Made by a program: the position numbers and the translations under genes. From positions 1-31,895 of the forward strand of contig DAIRVS010000037.1 in assembly GCA_036802685.1 (NCBI GenBank): a DNA stretch of 31,895 nucleotides. Direction: 5' to 3'. This DNA is from HGW-17 sp938004375 (lineage in GTDB: Bacteria > Myxococcota_A > Polyangia > HGW-17). Position 1 is the stretch's first letter. The number at the start of each line of letters is the position of its first letter. Of the stretch, positions 24,601 to 31,809 are shown one piece after another. Under the pieces are notes generated by a model. That model worked only from the letters and a program-made list of their open reading frames with translations. It made no database searches and was not told the origin of the DNA.

Positions 24601-24764
24601 CACCGGACCTGGATCACGAGCTCGACAACGCCATCATGGCCGCCCTGGACGCCCACACCACGATGAGCACCCAGGCCCTCAACTCCAAGCTGATCCGCAC
24701 CGGCATCAAGGAGGTGCTCCTGCGCCACTTCGGCCTGTACGAGGCGTTAAGGGGCGAGGGGTGA
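21663..24764 (+). CDS. hsdR: type I restriction enzyme HsdR, nuclease and translocase subunit
   Basis: This 1033-aa motor/nuclease subunit starts at the ATG at 21663 (MNLHREIHFENEICEYL), which overlaps the previous stop. The in-frame longer reading from 21468 is a shadow of the preceding gene. The N-terminal PD-(D/E)XK nuclease shows NSLDLVLFCNGLPVATCELK with Glu154 and Lys156. The SF2 helicase core follows: Walker A SAGSGKTNS (from residue 305), DEAH at 418-421, AFTATPKS (motif III) and QTLSRLNRAHPGKDTTYVLDFVND (motif VI). The C-terminal third is helical and probably binds HsdM. The subunit translocates DNA and cuts unmodified DNA when complexed with HsdM and HsdS. It is complete and GC-rich like hsdM. 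Its location last in the operon fits the need for methylation before restriction. Confidence 0.95.
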   Translation: MNLHREIHFENEICEYLGAHGWLVSADDTGYDVARALYPEDLLAWVQQTQPRAWEALVKSHGAAAGETLLTRVRAQLDARGTLDVLRQGVELLGLRAPVQLAQFKPALAMNEELVARYQANRLRVMRQVHYSLGSGNSLDLVLFCNGLPVATCELKTDFTQRVQDAIDQYRFDRPVRGKGGTSEPLLSFPRGALVHFAVSTSEVHMTTRLDGKDTRFLPFNRGDHGGAGNPEGAGGFRTAYLWEQVLEREGWLEILGRYLVARRDDKRNLTAVLFPRYHQLDATRRLVAAVLAEGPGGRYLIQHSAGSGKTNSIAWSAHFLADLHDADLRKLFDSVLVVSDRNVIDHQLRTAIFDFERTVGVVATISGEGGSKSAELAEALSGDKKIVVCTIQTFPYALSAVRELAATRGKRFAVIADEAHSSQTGEAAAKLKAVLSPEELADLGDGGEVSCEDVLAAQMAARADDRGITFVAFTATPKSKTLELFGRRPDPARPAGADNLPAPFHVYSMRQAIEEGFILDVLQNYTSYKMAFRLAQENGALDDREVERGAATKGIMGWVRLHPYNISQKVEVVVEHFRQFVAPLLGGRAKAMVVVGSRVEAVRWQLAIDRYIRARRYEFRTLVAFSGEVVDPESGDEAFTERSTALNPHLRGADLRQAFEGDEYRILLVANKFQTGFDQPLLCGMYVARRLAGIQAVQTLSRLNRAHPGKDTTYVLDFVNDPEEVLQAFRTYHTTARLAGVTDPDLVFDLRAKLDAAGCYDDFEVDRVVAVVLKPDAKQAELAAAVEPVVDRLHRRWRAAQEQVRAAEAGAGGAVQAARDELAALQLFKKDLESFLKLYTYLSQIFNYGNPAIEKRAIFYRQVLRLLEFGREREGVDLSKVQLTHYTLRDLGTRRLPLVDGPDAPKLAPVTDVGAGLVQEKQKAYLSAIIQKLNDLFEGDLTDDDRLVYVRDVIRGKLLESATLRTQAANNTSMQFESSPDLDHELDNAIMAALDAHTTMSTQALNSKLIRTGIKEVLLRHFGLYEALRGEG

Positions 24765-24780
24765 GGATATCTTGGAATTA

Positions 24781-24792
24781 TTGGTGCACCAA
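24781..24792. repeat. 12-bp palindrome between convergent hsdR and GIY-YIG genes
   Basis: TTGGTGCACCAA is a perfect palindrome 17 bp after the hsdR stop, in the 100-bp convergent gap. No T-tract follows it, so it is not a convincing terminator. It may be chance. Confidence 0.2.
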
Positions 24793-24864
24793 GTAACGGA
24801 GGTCGGTTGGCAAGACGAATTCCAGACCATGCTCTCTCGCCCTGTTGAATTGAAGGTCCGTTGC

Positions 24865-25806
24865 TCAGCGCGTTGCCATTTGGTTTTCATAATTGGCGAA
24901 GCTCATCCCGTCTGGGGTTTTCCAGTTGTCGCGGCCGTTGATCGTGTAGCCAGCCACAATCGCTGCGGCCTGAGAGGGACTTCTGAAAAGTTGGTCCCTT
25001 GAAAACTGGAGCTTGGCCCCGTTTTCGATCAACACACCCATGGATATCAATCTTTCGCGAAACGCACGATACCCGGGTGAGAGGCTGCCTTGAGCGGTAC
25101 TCGCGGCTTCTGAATTCGCAAGAACCACCACGCCTTCGTCGGTTCGAACCGCAGATGCAAATAAGTTGCTCACTCGAAGTTGAAAGATTGGTGATGGCGC
25201 TGGCGTCGTAGCCTGCCCTGGCAGATGTTCAGAATCTGGTTTGATTGCAGGTGATAGTCCGGTTGAGCTTGCTACTGCTGAGCAAGTGGGGATACGGTCT
25301 ACCAAAGGTTCGAGTACCCGGTGACCCAAGACCCCCAACAGGGTCTGAATGCCTCCGATGAACTCCTCCATGGCATCGCGGTCGGCTCTCGGCAAGGAAG
25401 GGAGTTGTGGTGAAACGGAGTTTTCAATTACATAGCGCCCGGCCTGATTCGCCAGAGCAATGAGTCGAGATTCCAGATACCGTACGTGAGCCTTGGTCAG
25501 GTTGTCGTCTTTGCTGGTGAAGGCGACCAGCTCCGTCCAAAATTCCTTGCCAGAGATGTGCGAGCAGAGCCGATCAAAAACGACTTCGGCTTCACCGACA
25601 TAGACGGAGTCTTGCCCCGTCTCTTCGTTCTGACCAAAAAGAAAATAGATGCCTGGGCGCTTGGCTTCGGCCCATTCTCTCAGTTCCTGAAAGCGTGTTC
25701 TGGGGCAGGCAATGGCCTGGCCCGTCCAGTTGACGATCTCGCCGTGACGTATTCCTGTCACACTGCCATCGGCGAGATAGATTCGGATGCTTTTACCTGG
25801 GGCCAT
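24865..25806 (-). CDS. GIY-YIG nuclease family protein with C-terminal DUF4357
   Basis: This 313-aa protein has the complete GIY-YIG signature: GIYFLFG (Gly52-Tyr54), SVYVGEAE (69-YVG-71), Arg79, His83 (RLCSH) and the catalytic-type Glu112 (YLESRL). The C-terminal region RDQLFRSPSQAAAIVAGYTINGRDNWK is the DUF4357 motif. Both together define a common but poorly understood family frequently found beside type I R-M genes. It is a predicted single-strand or structure-specific DNA endonuclease, in the cytoplasm. The ATG at 25806 (MAPGKSIRIYLADG) is chosen because the long in-frame extension upstream has no family similarity. The gene is clearly less GC-rich than its surroundings, as expected of cargo. 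It converges with hsdR. Confidence 0.86.
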   Translation of the reverse strand: MAPGKSIRIYLADGSVTGIRHGEIVNWTGQAIACPRTRFQELREWAEAKRPGIYFLFGQNEETGQDSVYVGEAEVVFDRLCSHISGKEFWTELVAFTSKDDNLTKAHVRYLESRLIALANQAGRYVIENSVSPQLPSLPRADRDAMEEFIGGIQTLLGVLGHRVLEPLVDRIPTCSAVASSTGLSPAIKPDSEHLPGQATTPAPSPIFQLRVSNLFASAVRTDEGVVVLANSEAASTAQGSLSPGYRAFRERLISMGVLIENGAKLQFSRDQLFRSPSQAAAIVAGYTINGRDNWKTPDGMSFANYENQMATR

Positions 25807-26084
25807 GGAACACCTAATGTTGGGACCTACAGTTTTCCCTTCTGAGACACGTCGGCATCGGGGGAACCGCTCCGGACGGGGTGAAAACGGGACGCACACC
25901 ACCATGAAGAAAAACCGGAAAAGAGTCAATGGGTGTAAATGACGCCATATATTCGCGCATGGTTGGAGGCGCAGGGGAAGGCGTTGAAATGATGGAGGTT
26001 TCAGGCCGGGGATAAACGCCGGAAAAGGTCGCATCCGGGGTCCTGACGCCACTGAAACGCGGGGCGAAGTGTTGAACAAAACCT

Positions 26085-26336
26085 GTGGAGGCTCCGCGTG
26101 CGGGGCAAAAGTTTTCTTCGAAGTGCGTGGAAGCTCCGCGGGCGGGGCGAAAGTTTACCTGGAAACGCGTGGAAGCTCCGCGGGCAGCGCCGAAGTTTAC
26201 TTGGAAGCACGTTTGACTCCCGCGAGCAGGGCCGAAGTTTACTTGAAAATGCGTAGAAGCTCCGCGAGCAGGGCCGAAGTTTACTTGGAAACGCGTAGAA
26301 GCTCCGCGGGCGGTGCCGAAGGATTCGCAAAACGTG
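26085..26336. repeat. six tandem copies of a 42-bp repeat
   Basis: Units start at 26085, 26127, 26169, 26211, 26253 and 26295, exactly 42 bp apart, with consensus GTGGAAGCTCCGCGGGCGGG followed by CGAAGTTTACTTGGAAACGC. Copies differ at scattered positions, so the array is not newly expanded. Because 42 is a multiple of three, both strands stay open: a 14-residue repeat SSAGGAKVYLETRG on plus and RSFYAFPSKLRPCS on minus. Neither looks like a real protein, and no ribosome-binding site supports one. The rest of 25807-26380, between the GIY-YIG start and the next gene, shows nothing else I can support. Confidence 0.85.
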
Positions 26337-26380
26337 TTCGACCGGCGCGGGCCGCGGCGAAGTATTCTTCTAACCTCGTT

Positions 26381-27010
26381 TTACGCGCTCAGGAAGAAGG
26401 AGTTGATGAACCGCTTGTTGTTGAGGAAGATCTTCATCAGTTCGCCCTTGGTCGTGTAGTAGGCGTTGTAGAGGCGCTCGGCGGTGTCGTCGGCCAGGGT
26501 GTCGTTGGCCTCGACCTGCTCGTCGATGGCCTTGAGCTCGGCGAGCGCGGCCTCGGCGGCGTTTACCGTCGTGCGCAGCTCGGCGATGGCGGGGGCCAGT
26601 ACTTCCGCCTCGGGCATGCCCTCGGTGGTGGTGAAGACGCGCTTGAGCTGCTGGATCTGGGCTTCGACCCCACGCCCGGTGGGCTTGGTCACGGCGGTGA
26701 CGCCGTCGGGGAACAGGCAGCCCAGCACGCGCAGGGCCGGGTTGAGGCGCTCGGCCTGGCGGGCGCCGTGGGAGACGGTCGAGGCCTGGACGTCCATCCT
26801 GCGGTCCAGGGCGTTGACCTTGCACAGGGCCTCGAGCTGGGCCAGGCGCAGCCGCCGGCGCTCGGCGAGGATCGTGTTGGCCGTGGTCAGGACGTCGGCC
26901 AGCGGCGCGTGCAGGTGCGCCGTCTGGGGATCGGACTTCACGGCGAACGCCAGGTGGGTGAGGTGGTCGGTCTTGGTCTCGAGGTTCCAGGTCTTGCTCA
27001 GAAATGCCAT
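26381..27010 (-). CDS. hypothetical helical protein, 209 aa
   Basis: I do not recognise this protein. It starts MAFLSKTWNLETKTDHLTHL at 27010, with a GGTAG-like ribosome-binding site. The sequence is soluble and rich in Ala, Leu, Glu and Lys, with long predicted helices (ILAERRRLRLAQLEAL; EAALAELKAIDEQVEANDTLADDTAERLYNAYYTTKGELMKIFLNNKRF), so a coiled-coil or helical bundle is likely. There is no signal peptide. It lies alone between the 42-bp array and the toxin-antitoxin pair. Its GC-rich codon use matches the host chromosome. A role as a structural or regulatory protein would be a guess. Confidence 0.65.
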   Translation of the reverse strand: MAFLSKTWNLETKTDHLTHLAFAVKSDPQTAHLHAPLADVLTTANTILAERRRLRLAQLEALCKVNALDRRMDVQASTVSHGARQAERLNPALRVLGCLFPDGVTAVTKPTGRGVEAQIQQLKRVFTTTEGMPEAEVLAPAIAELRTTVNAAEAALAELKAIDEQVEANDTLADDTAERLYNAYYTTKGELMKIFLNNKRFINSFFLSA

Positions 27011-27052
27011 CTTCTACCGGGTGCGCTTTCTCCGACGGGTGTCGGGGTTGAA

Positions 27053-27075
27053 ATGGAAATGGGAGTCATTTCCAT
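27053..27075. promoter_or_regulatory. 9-bp-stem hairpin/operator upstream of the 209-aa gene
   Basis: ATGGAAATG-GGAGT-CATTTCCAT is a perfect inverted repeat with 9-bp arms and a 5-nt spacer, 43 bp upstream of the minus-strand start at 27010. It suits a dimeric repressor site or an mRNA leader hairpin. The remainder of 27011-27309, up to the toxin gene's end, contains the AATGGAAAATTCCAGT motif at 27172 and no gene I can support. Confidence 0.4.
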
Positions 27076-27309
27076 AATTTTTATGGCAACCGCTGTTAAT
27101 CAATCCGTCTCAGTTTGTCAACGGTGCAGAGACATCTTTTTTCGAGGAAGAACAACTGTAATTTCTGAATGAATGGAAAATTCCAGTATCGTGAAAATGC
27201 GGGGATCTCACGGAATCGTTCGGGGATCGCGCGTCAGTCGGGTTGGCTGCCCGCGAGGGGGCGAGGGAGCCCCTTCCCCATTGATTTACAGGGGGAGGCA
27301 TCACACTTT

Positions 27310-27675
27310 TCAGGAATGATCAGGGAACTCGGATTTCAGGCGTTCCAGAAGGCTCTCAACCTGATGCTCCAGCTCCGGGATGTTCTTCGAGGCCGTGTTC
27401 CAGAGGATGCGCAGGCTGATCCCGAAGTACTCGTGGACGACCACATTTCGCAGGCCGCGTATGGCGTTCCACGGAACCTCCGGTGCGATCTCCATGACCT
27501 CCGGGGGCACGTGATAGGCGGCTTCACCGAGCACGGTCAGTTGCCGGATCACCGCGTCCTGGGTCTTCGAATCCTGTTCGAAGGTCTCCCAGGTGCGGTC
27601 CTGGACGTAGGCCTGGATGGTACGGGCGGCAGACTGGATGTCGAGGAGGCGGAAGCGCCAATCCCTAGGCGACAT
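27310..27675 (-). CDS. hepT: HepT-type toxin (HEPN ribonuclease, DUF86)
   Basis: This 121-aa HEPN-domain protein has the HepT signature RX4HXY as RNVVVHEY (Arg76, His81, Tyr83). The surrounding QDAVIRQLTVLGEAA and VPWNAIRGLRNVVVHEYFG are diagnostic of the DUF86/HepT family. Family members are RNA-targeting toxins; the tyrosine in the motif is AMPylated by the MntA antitoxin, which inactivates the enzyme. Its start overlaps the end of the upstream mntA by 11 bp (27665-27675), giving translational coupling with the antitoxin first. Length is normal for the family and no residue is missing, so the pair is probably functional. Confidence 0.9.
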   Translation of the reverse strand: MSPRDWRFRLLDIQSAARTIQAYVQDRTWETFEQDSKTQDAVIRQLTVLGEAAYHVPPEVMEIAPEVPWNAIRGLRNVVVHEYFGISLRILWNTASKNIPELEHQVESLLERLKSEFPDHS

Positions 27676-27961
27676 GGACCGCCTCGCGGAGGATGGTGTC
27701 GCGCAGCGCCGGGTGCAGCGCGTCGGGGGTGGCCAGGTCGACCGGCGCCTGGAGGAGCTGGCTCAGGGAGTCGCGCAGCTCGATGAACTCGAACAGGCCG
27801 GGTTCGGCCCCGGGGACGAACTCGACGAGGAGGTCGATGTCGCTGTCGTCCCGCGCCTCGCCGCGCACCACAGAACCGAAAACGGAGAGGGACCGCACGC
27901 CGTGGCGCTCGAGGGTCCGCCGATTCGCCTGGAGGATGCTGGAAAGCTGGTCGGTACTCAT
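27665..27961 (-). CDS. mntA: MntA-type antitoxin, minimal nucleotidyltransferase
   Basis: This 98-aa minimal nucleotidyltransferase carries GSVVRGEARDDSDID, which is GSX10DXD (Gly29, Ser30, Asp41, Asp43), the active site that transfers AMP to HepT. The start ATG at 27961 (MSTDQLSSIL) has GGAG six nt upstream; an ATG five codons earlier lacks such spacing. The gene precedes and overlaps hepT, the usual order in this system. The C-terminus (QLLQAPVDLATPDALHPALRDTILREAVHV) is typical of the family. The flanking 27962-28221 region is divergent from the LRR lipoprotein and probably contains both promoters, but I cannot point to convincing hexamers. Confidence 0.9.
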   Translation of the reverse strand: MSTDQLSSILQANRRTLERHGVRSLSVFGSVVRGEARDDSDIDLLVEFVPGAEPGLFEFIELRDSLSQLLQAPVDLATPDALHPALRDTILREAVHVA

Positions 27962-28221
27962 GATGAACTCCATGCTTTTCATACCAGATGCCGGGCGACA
28001 AAGCCAACTGAATTTTCCCCGCATACGCTGCAGCATCCGTCCGAACGGGATCCCCGGGTAGGTCGGCAACCGGGGCCGGTTGCGGCCGCCAATTTCCGTC
28101 TCTGCAATCAGTTCGCGCGCGACGGTGGATGGGTAACTTGCCGCCTCCGGAATGACCGGAATTGACAACCATTCCTTTCTTTGGGAGAGTGCCCCCATCC
28201 CCGGCGAAGAGGAGTTCCCTG

Positions 28222-30234
28222 ATGTACCCACAGCTCATCCCAATCCTGATTACCGTGACGGTTCTTTTCAGCGGATGCAAGGAGAAGTCCTCGTCCGGGA
28301 CTCCTGTGGACACGTCTCCAAACGCAGCCGAGCCGGTGGCCGTCATGGGGACCGGCGTTTTGGCGACGATGCAGGCGCCGGCTGCTCCCGTCGCTGCCAA
28401 TCCTGGGGTTCCAGGCCCCCCGCCACCCGCTGTCGGCGTCCTCAGTTCCGACGTGAAGAGCCGCCCAGGCGAGTCTCCAGAAGCCTACCTCGAGCGACTC
28501 GAAGAGCTGCCCGTGCCCGGCCTCGACTGTCGTCTCGACCCGGACTTCGAGGGGAAGGTGCTCTGCATCCTCACGCACTTCTCCGCGAGCCTCCTCGCGG
28601 ACCTCGGGAAGCTCGATGCCGACCGGATCGTGTTCTCCTGGAACCAAAATCACAATGATTGCCCGGCCTTCACCGAGACCACGCTGCGGCAGTTCACCGG
28701 GCTGCGCCATGTCCATATCCCGTGCGATCTGAAGACCCTGCCGGAGCTGGTCGCCACCCTGACCCACCTGGAGACCCTGTCGACCTACGACGTCCACTCC
28801 AGCAAGGTCGTCTACCTGAAAGATCTGCGTTCGCTTCGGAGCCTCCGATTCAACACCGACCCGGATCGCATCATCGAGTTGAATCTGCCGTCTGGCCTCA
28901 CGGAACTGACCATCGACTGCCCCCCCGCGGGTTCAATGAAATTGGCTCCTGAGTTGACCGCGGGGCTCAGGCATCTTTCGCTCCACTCAATCAGTGAGTT
29001 TGACGATGAGTTGAAAGTGAAGAACCAGCAGGCGCTCGATTCCTGTCATCAAGTCCCCCTGAAATTCAAGAATCTGGAGTCGCTGACCCTTCGGGCCCCG
29101 CACCAGGCACTCTCGCGGCTTGCAGGGCTGGAGAAATTGAAGAAACTTGTCTACCAGGACTCCAATCCCAGGATCGAGCCACAGACCGCCGAGGTCCTCG
29201 AGGGACTCCCTGCCTCACTGGAGCAGGCCGACATCTGGCTGGAAATGGAGAACGGCGAGCTCGAGAAAGCCTCCGTTCTGAAGAACCTCTCACGGCTCAC
29301 CTGGCGCCGGGCGCCGGATCGGTTCGGTTCTTTCAAGGAGTTCTCCCGGTTAGTCTCCCTGGAAGTGGTCAATTCGTCCGGGATCCTGGACAATCAGGTC
29401 TTCGACGCGCCCGCCCTGGAGGTGTATCGCTATCGGAACCACAACCCCGGTCTGTGGAACCCGTTCACCGTCGGAACGGCTGCGCAGGCGACGAAGTTGC
29501 GCGTCATGGAGCTTCAGGGCGTGATGCTCGACAGCCTCGCCTGGGCCGGCGGGCTCGACACGCTGGTGGAACTGAAGATCGGAGCCGAGACGAAGGATCC
29601 GAAGCAGGACCTCTCCATGCTCGGCAATTTATCGAACTTGAAGGTGCTGCACCTCGATGTGAATCTCGAGCCCGCAGACACGGGATTCCTCAGGAACCTG
29701 GTCAACCTCGAGGAACTGAAACTGGGGCGGATCAAGTTGCAGGATCTCTCTTTTCTCGCAGCGCTGCCGAAGTTGCGCAGACTGAGCCTCCAGGGCTCCA
29801 CCGTCGTGAACTGGGAAGGCCTCGCGCGCGCCAGGAACCTGCAGTACCTCAACCTCTCGAAGACGAATTTCAGCGACGCCAAACCGCTGAGCAATATGGC
29901 GTCGCTGCGCAAGCTCGACCTGTCCGGCTCCCCGGTGAAAAACCTCACCGGCCTCGGCCTGCTGCAGAACCTCCTGGTCATCGATATCTCTTCGACGGGC
30001 GTGAAGTCCCTCGTGTCCCTGGCGCACGCGAAGAACCTGCGGGAAATCCATGCCGATGGATTGTATCTCGACCTCGAGCCGATCCGGGCGCTGCCTCTGT
30101 TGCGATATTTTCAAACAAAGCGGGCTGTCGATCAGAACCTGAAGACCGCCCGGGAGATGGCCACCACCCACCCCCACTTCACCCTGAACCAGTTCTTCGA
30201 GCCCCATTTGTTCCATCGTCATTTTTCGTTCTGA
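28222..30234 (+). CDS. leucine-rich-repeat lipoprotein
   Basis: This 670-aa surface lipoprotein begins MYPQLIPILITVTVLFSGC; LFSGC is the lipobox with Cys19 lipidated, and GAGGAG stands 8 nt before the ATG, so a longer in-frame start is rejected. A Ser/Pro/Ala-rich linker (about 20-80) follows. From about residue 130 to the end there are degenerate leucine-rich repeats that become regular after residue 430 (LSNLKVLHLDVNLEPADTGFLRNLVNLEELKLGRIKLQDLSFLAALPKLRRLSLQGSTVVNWEGLARARNLQYLNLSKTNFSDAKPL, quoted here as pattern L..L..L.L......d...L). The LRR solenoid suggests a protein-binding role at the outer surface. No enzymatic domain is visible. It is divergent from mntA-hepT. Confidence 0.85.
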   Translation: MYPQLIPILITVTVLFSGCKEKSSSGTPVDTSPNAAEPVAVMGTGVLATMQAPAAPVAANPGVPGPPPPAVGVLSSDVKSRPGESPEAYLERLEELPVPGLDCRLDPDFEGKVLCILTHFSASLLADLGKLDADRIVFSWNQNHNDCPAFTETTLRQFTGLRHVHIPCDLKTLPELVATLTHLETLSTYDVHSSKVVYLKDLRSLRSLRFNTDPDRIIELNLPSGLTELTIDCPPAGSMKLAPELTAGLRHLSLHSISEFDDELKVKNQQALDSCHQVPLKFKNLESLTLRAPHQALSRLAGLEKLKKLVYQDSNPRIEPQTAEVLEGLPASLEQADIWLEMENGELEKASVLKNLSRLTWRRAPDRFGSFKEFSRLVSLEVVNSSGILDNQVFDAPALEVYRYRNHNPGLWNPFTVGTAAQATKLRVMELQGVMLDSLAWAGGLDTLVELKIGAETKDPKQDLSMLGNLSNLKVLHLDVNLEPADTGFLRNLVNLEELKLGRIKLQDLSFLAALPKLRRLSLQGSTVVNWEGLARARNLQYLNLSKTNFSDAKPLSNMASLRKLDLSGSPVKNLTGLGLLQNLLVIDISSTGVKSLVSLAHAKNLREIHADGLYLDLEPIRALPLLRYFQTKRAVDQNLKTAREMATTHPHFTLNQFFEPHLFHRHFSF

Positions 30235-30245
30235 CGTCGAAATCG

Positions 30246-30278
30246 GGATCGGGATCAATCTGGGTATAGAGCCGATCC
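30246..30278. repeat. GGATCGG/CCGATCC inverted repeat after the LRR gene
   Basis: GGATCGG (30246-30252) and CCGATCC (30272-30278) can pair around a 19-nt loop shortly after the lipoprotein stop. The left arm overlaps a TCGGGATCGGGATC simple repeat. There is no T-tract, so a terminator role is uncertain. Confidence 0.25.
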
Positions 30279-30371
30279 GTTTATGTTTGCGACCAAGTTG
30301 ACCACACCTCGTGGGCCTTTGGGGTCCTGTCATCGGGTATACCCCTCCCTTTTCGGGCAAATTTCCCGTTG

Positions 30372-30389
30372 ACGTGAAGGTTCCGTGAA
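30372..30389. repeat. second copy (inverted) of the 18-bp repeat found at 12594
   Basis: ACGTGAAGGTTCCGTGAA is the exact reverse complement of 12594-12611. The sequence continues TGTTAACGTG, related to the core of the palindromes at 12583 and 31722. It lies in the 251-bp convergent gap between the LRR lipoprotein and the AAA_14 ATPase. Confidence 0.5.
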
Positions 30390-30469
30390 TGTTAACGTGC
30401 TCGGTGGAGAAAGCGCTTGATTGGCGCGGGTTTTTCGGGTCTGGTAATTATTTCATCAACAAGTTCTGA
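30389..30469 (+). other. possible relic or mini-ORF ending NYFINKF, as in the AAA ATPase at 11027
   Basis: A 26-codon reading starting with ATG at 30389 ends NYFINKF-stop (30446-30469). The same seven residues plus stop end the AAA ATPase at 12529, and the DNA differences inside this stretch (AAC/AAT, TTT/TTC, AAA/AAG) are synonymous. This suggests the remains of a deleted paralogue. Only the last seven residues match, so chance or a short independent peptide is not excluded. Confidence 0.3.
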
Positions 30470-30485
30470 CGCCCCGACCCTGGAT

Positions 30486-31706
30486 TCATGAATCCGCCTG
30501 CAGCAGGAAGTCGGGGAGGTACTGCCAGAAGATGCCCTCCTGGTCGCCGCCGGCGAGGCGGTCCATGGAGAGCACGAGCTTGGGGTAGTTGTCGCGGATC
30601 GCCGCGAGGGGTCCGAACTCCCGGCGGACCACCGACTCGTCGGTGAGCAGATAGCAGACCTGCAGGTACAACCGCTTTCCGCCACGCTCGGCGGTGAAGT
30701 CGACCTCCGAATCCTGGAGCTTCCCGACGCTGACTGCGTAGCCGCGCCGCTTCAGTTCCAGGAACACCGCCAGCTCCAGCGCCGGCGCGAGGTCGGCAGG
30801 GCGATGGCCGACGAGCGCCTGCCGAAGGCCGAGGTCGGCGAAGAAATACTTTTCACTGACCTCCAGAAAGCGCTTCCCCTTCAGGTCATAGCGCGGAACC
30901 CGGAACGCGAGAAAGGCCGACAGGATGTAGGAAACATAATTATAGATTGTCTCAATCCCTGCCGAGCGGCGCTCGTTCTTCAGGAAGTCCGCCACGCGCC
31001 TGGCAGAAAAGGTCTGCCCGGAGTTGTCCGCCAGGAACAACAGGATCCGGCGCAGCAAATCGATGTCGCGGACCTGGAAGCGGGCGGCGATGTCCTTCAA
31101 CAGGACGCTGTCCACGAGGGAGCCGAGCAGTTGGCGATGCAGTTCCTCGTCCGCGTCCACATGGAAGAGCCCGGGCATTCCCCCCTGCCTCAGGTAGTTT
31201 TCGAACAGGGTATCCGTGGGCGTGTCGTCCCCGGACGCCCTTCGGAACTCGACGAACTCGGCGAACGTCAAGGGATAAACCGGAATCTCCACGTACCGCC
31301 CCGTCAGCAGCGTCGCCAGCTCCGACGAGAGCAGGTGCGAGTTGGAGCCGGTGATCACGATATCGATGCCGCCACGATTCAAAAAGGCGTTGACGGCCTT
31401 CTCCCATTGCGCGACCTCCTGCACCTCGTCGATGAACAGGTACGACCACGCTCCGGGCTCGGGATCCGGCAGCCTCGCTTGCACATACGCGTGCAGCTCG
31501 CTCCCGGTGCGCAGCCCGGCGAACTCGAAGCCCTCCAGGTCGATGGACACGATCCGCTCCGGCGCCACGCCCTGCGCGATCAGGTTGTCCCGGAACAGGC
31601 GCAGCAGCGTGCTCTTGCCGACGCGTCGCAGCCCGGTGAGCACCTTGATCACCGGAGTCCGGGCAAAGCGCGCCAGTTGGTCCTGGTAACTTTTTCTCGC
31701 ATACAT
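30486..31706 (-). CDS. AAA_14 ATPase with C-terminal DUF4143
   Basis: This 406-aa protein belongs to the AAA_14/DUF4143 family. Walker A is GLRRVGKST (25-33), Walker B FIDEVQE (91-97) and sensor ITGSNSHLLSSELATLLTGR (about 118-137). YPLTFAEFVEFRR and FENYLRQGGMPGL are also diagnostic. The C-terminal DUF4143 half contains DSEVDFTAE ... LYLQVCYLL, reminiscent of a decayed PD-(D/E)XK fold. The ATG at 31706 (MYARKSYQDQL) has GAGG eight nt upstream, so a GTG three codons earlier is rejected. The family is widespread and multi-copy in many genomes, but its role is not established. A 14-bp palindrome lies 16 bp upstream of the ATG. Confidence 0.9.
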   Translation of the reverse strand: MYARKSYQDQLARFARTPVIKVLTGLRRVGKSTLLRLFRDNLIAQGVAPERIVSIDLEGFEFAGLRTGSELHAYVQARLPDPEPGAWSYLFIDEVQEVAQWEKAVNAFLNRGGIDIVITGSNSHLLSSELATLLTGRYVEIPVYPLTFAEFVEFRRASGDDTPTDTLFENYLRQGGMPGLFHVDADEELHRQLLGSLVDSVLLKDIAARFQVRDIDLLRRILLFLADNSGQTFSARRVADFLKNERRSAGIETIYNYVSYILSAFLAFRVPRYDLKGKRFLEVSEKYFFADLGLRQALVGHRPADLAPALELAVFLELKRRGYAVSVGKLQDSEVDFTAERGGKRLYLQVCYLLTDESVVRREFGPLAAIRDNYPKLVLSMDRLAGGDQEGIFWQYLPDFLLQADS

Positions 31707-31721
31707 GAAACGCACCTCGTG

Positions 31722-31735
31722 AAACGTTAACGTTT
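31722..31735. promoter_or_regulatory. 14-bp palindrome upstream of the AAA_14/DUF4143 gene
   Basis: AAACGTTAACGTTT is a perfect palindrome just upstream of the ribosome-binding site of the minus-strand ATPase gene. Its context CGTGAAACGTTAACG resembles CGTGAACGTTCACG at 12587 and CGTGAATGTTAACG at 30384. It may be an operator, possibly for autoregulation, or a member of a dispersed repeat family. Confidence 0.4.
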
Positions 31736-31809
31736 ACGATATGTCGAAAACATTTGCATCGTAGCGAGCTTTTGTCGTTTATACAAGAAGCTTCATCTTT
31801 CAAGGCACT

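Noticed and set aside
25807..26079. N-terminal extension of the GIY-YIG protein to 404 residues
   Set aside because: The extra residues are not similar to the family and derive from intergenic DNA; MAPGKSIRIYL fits the family's start.
26069..27172. 367-codon plus-strand frame over the 42-bp repeat and the 209-aa gene
   Set aside because: It begins in tandem repeat DNA and continues antisense to a better supported minus-strand gene.
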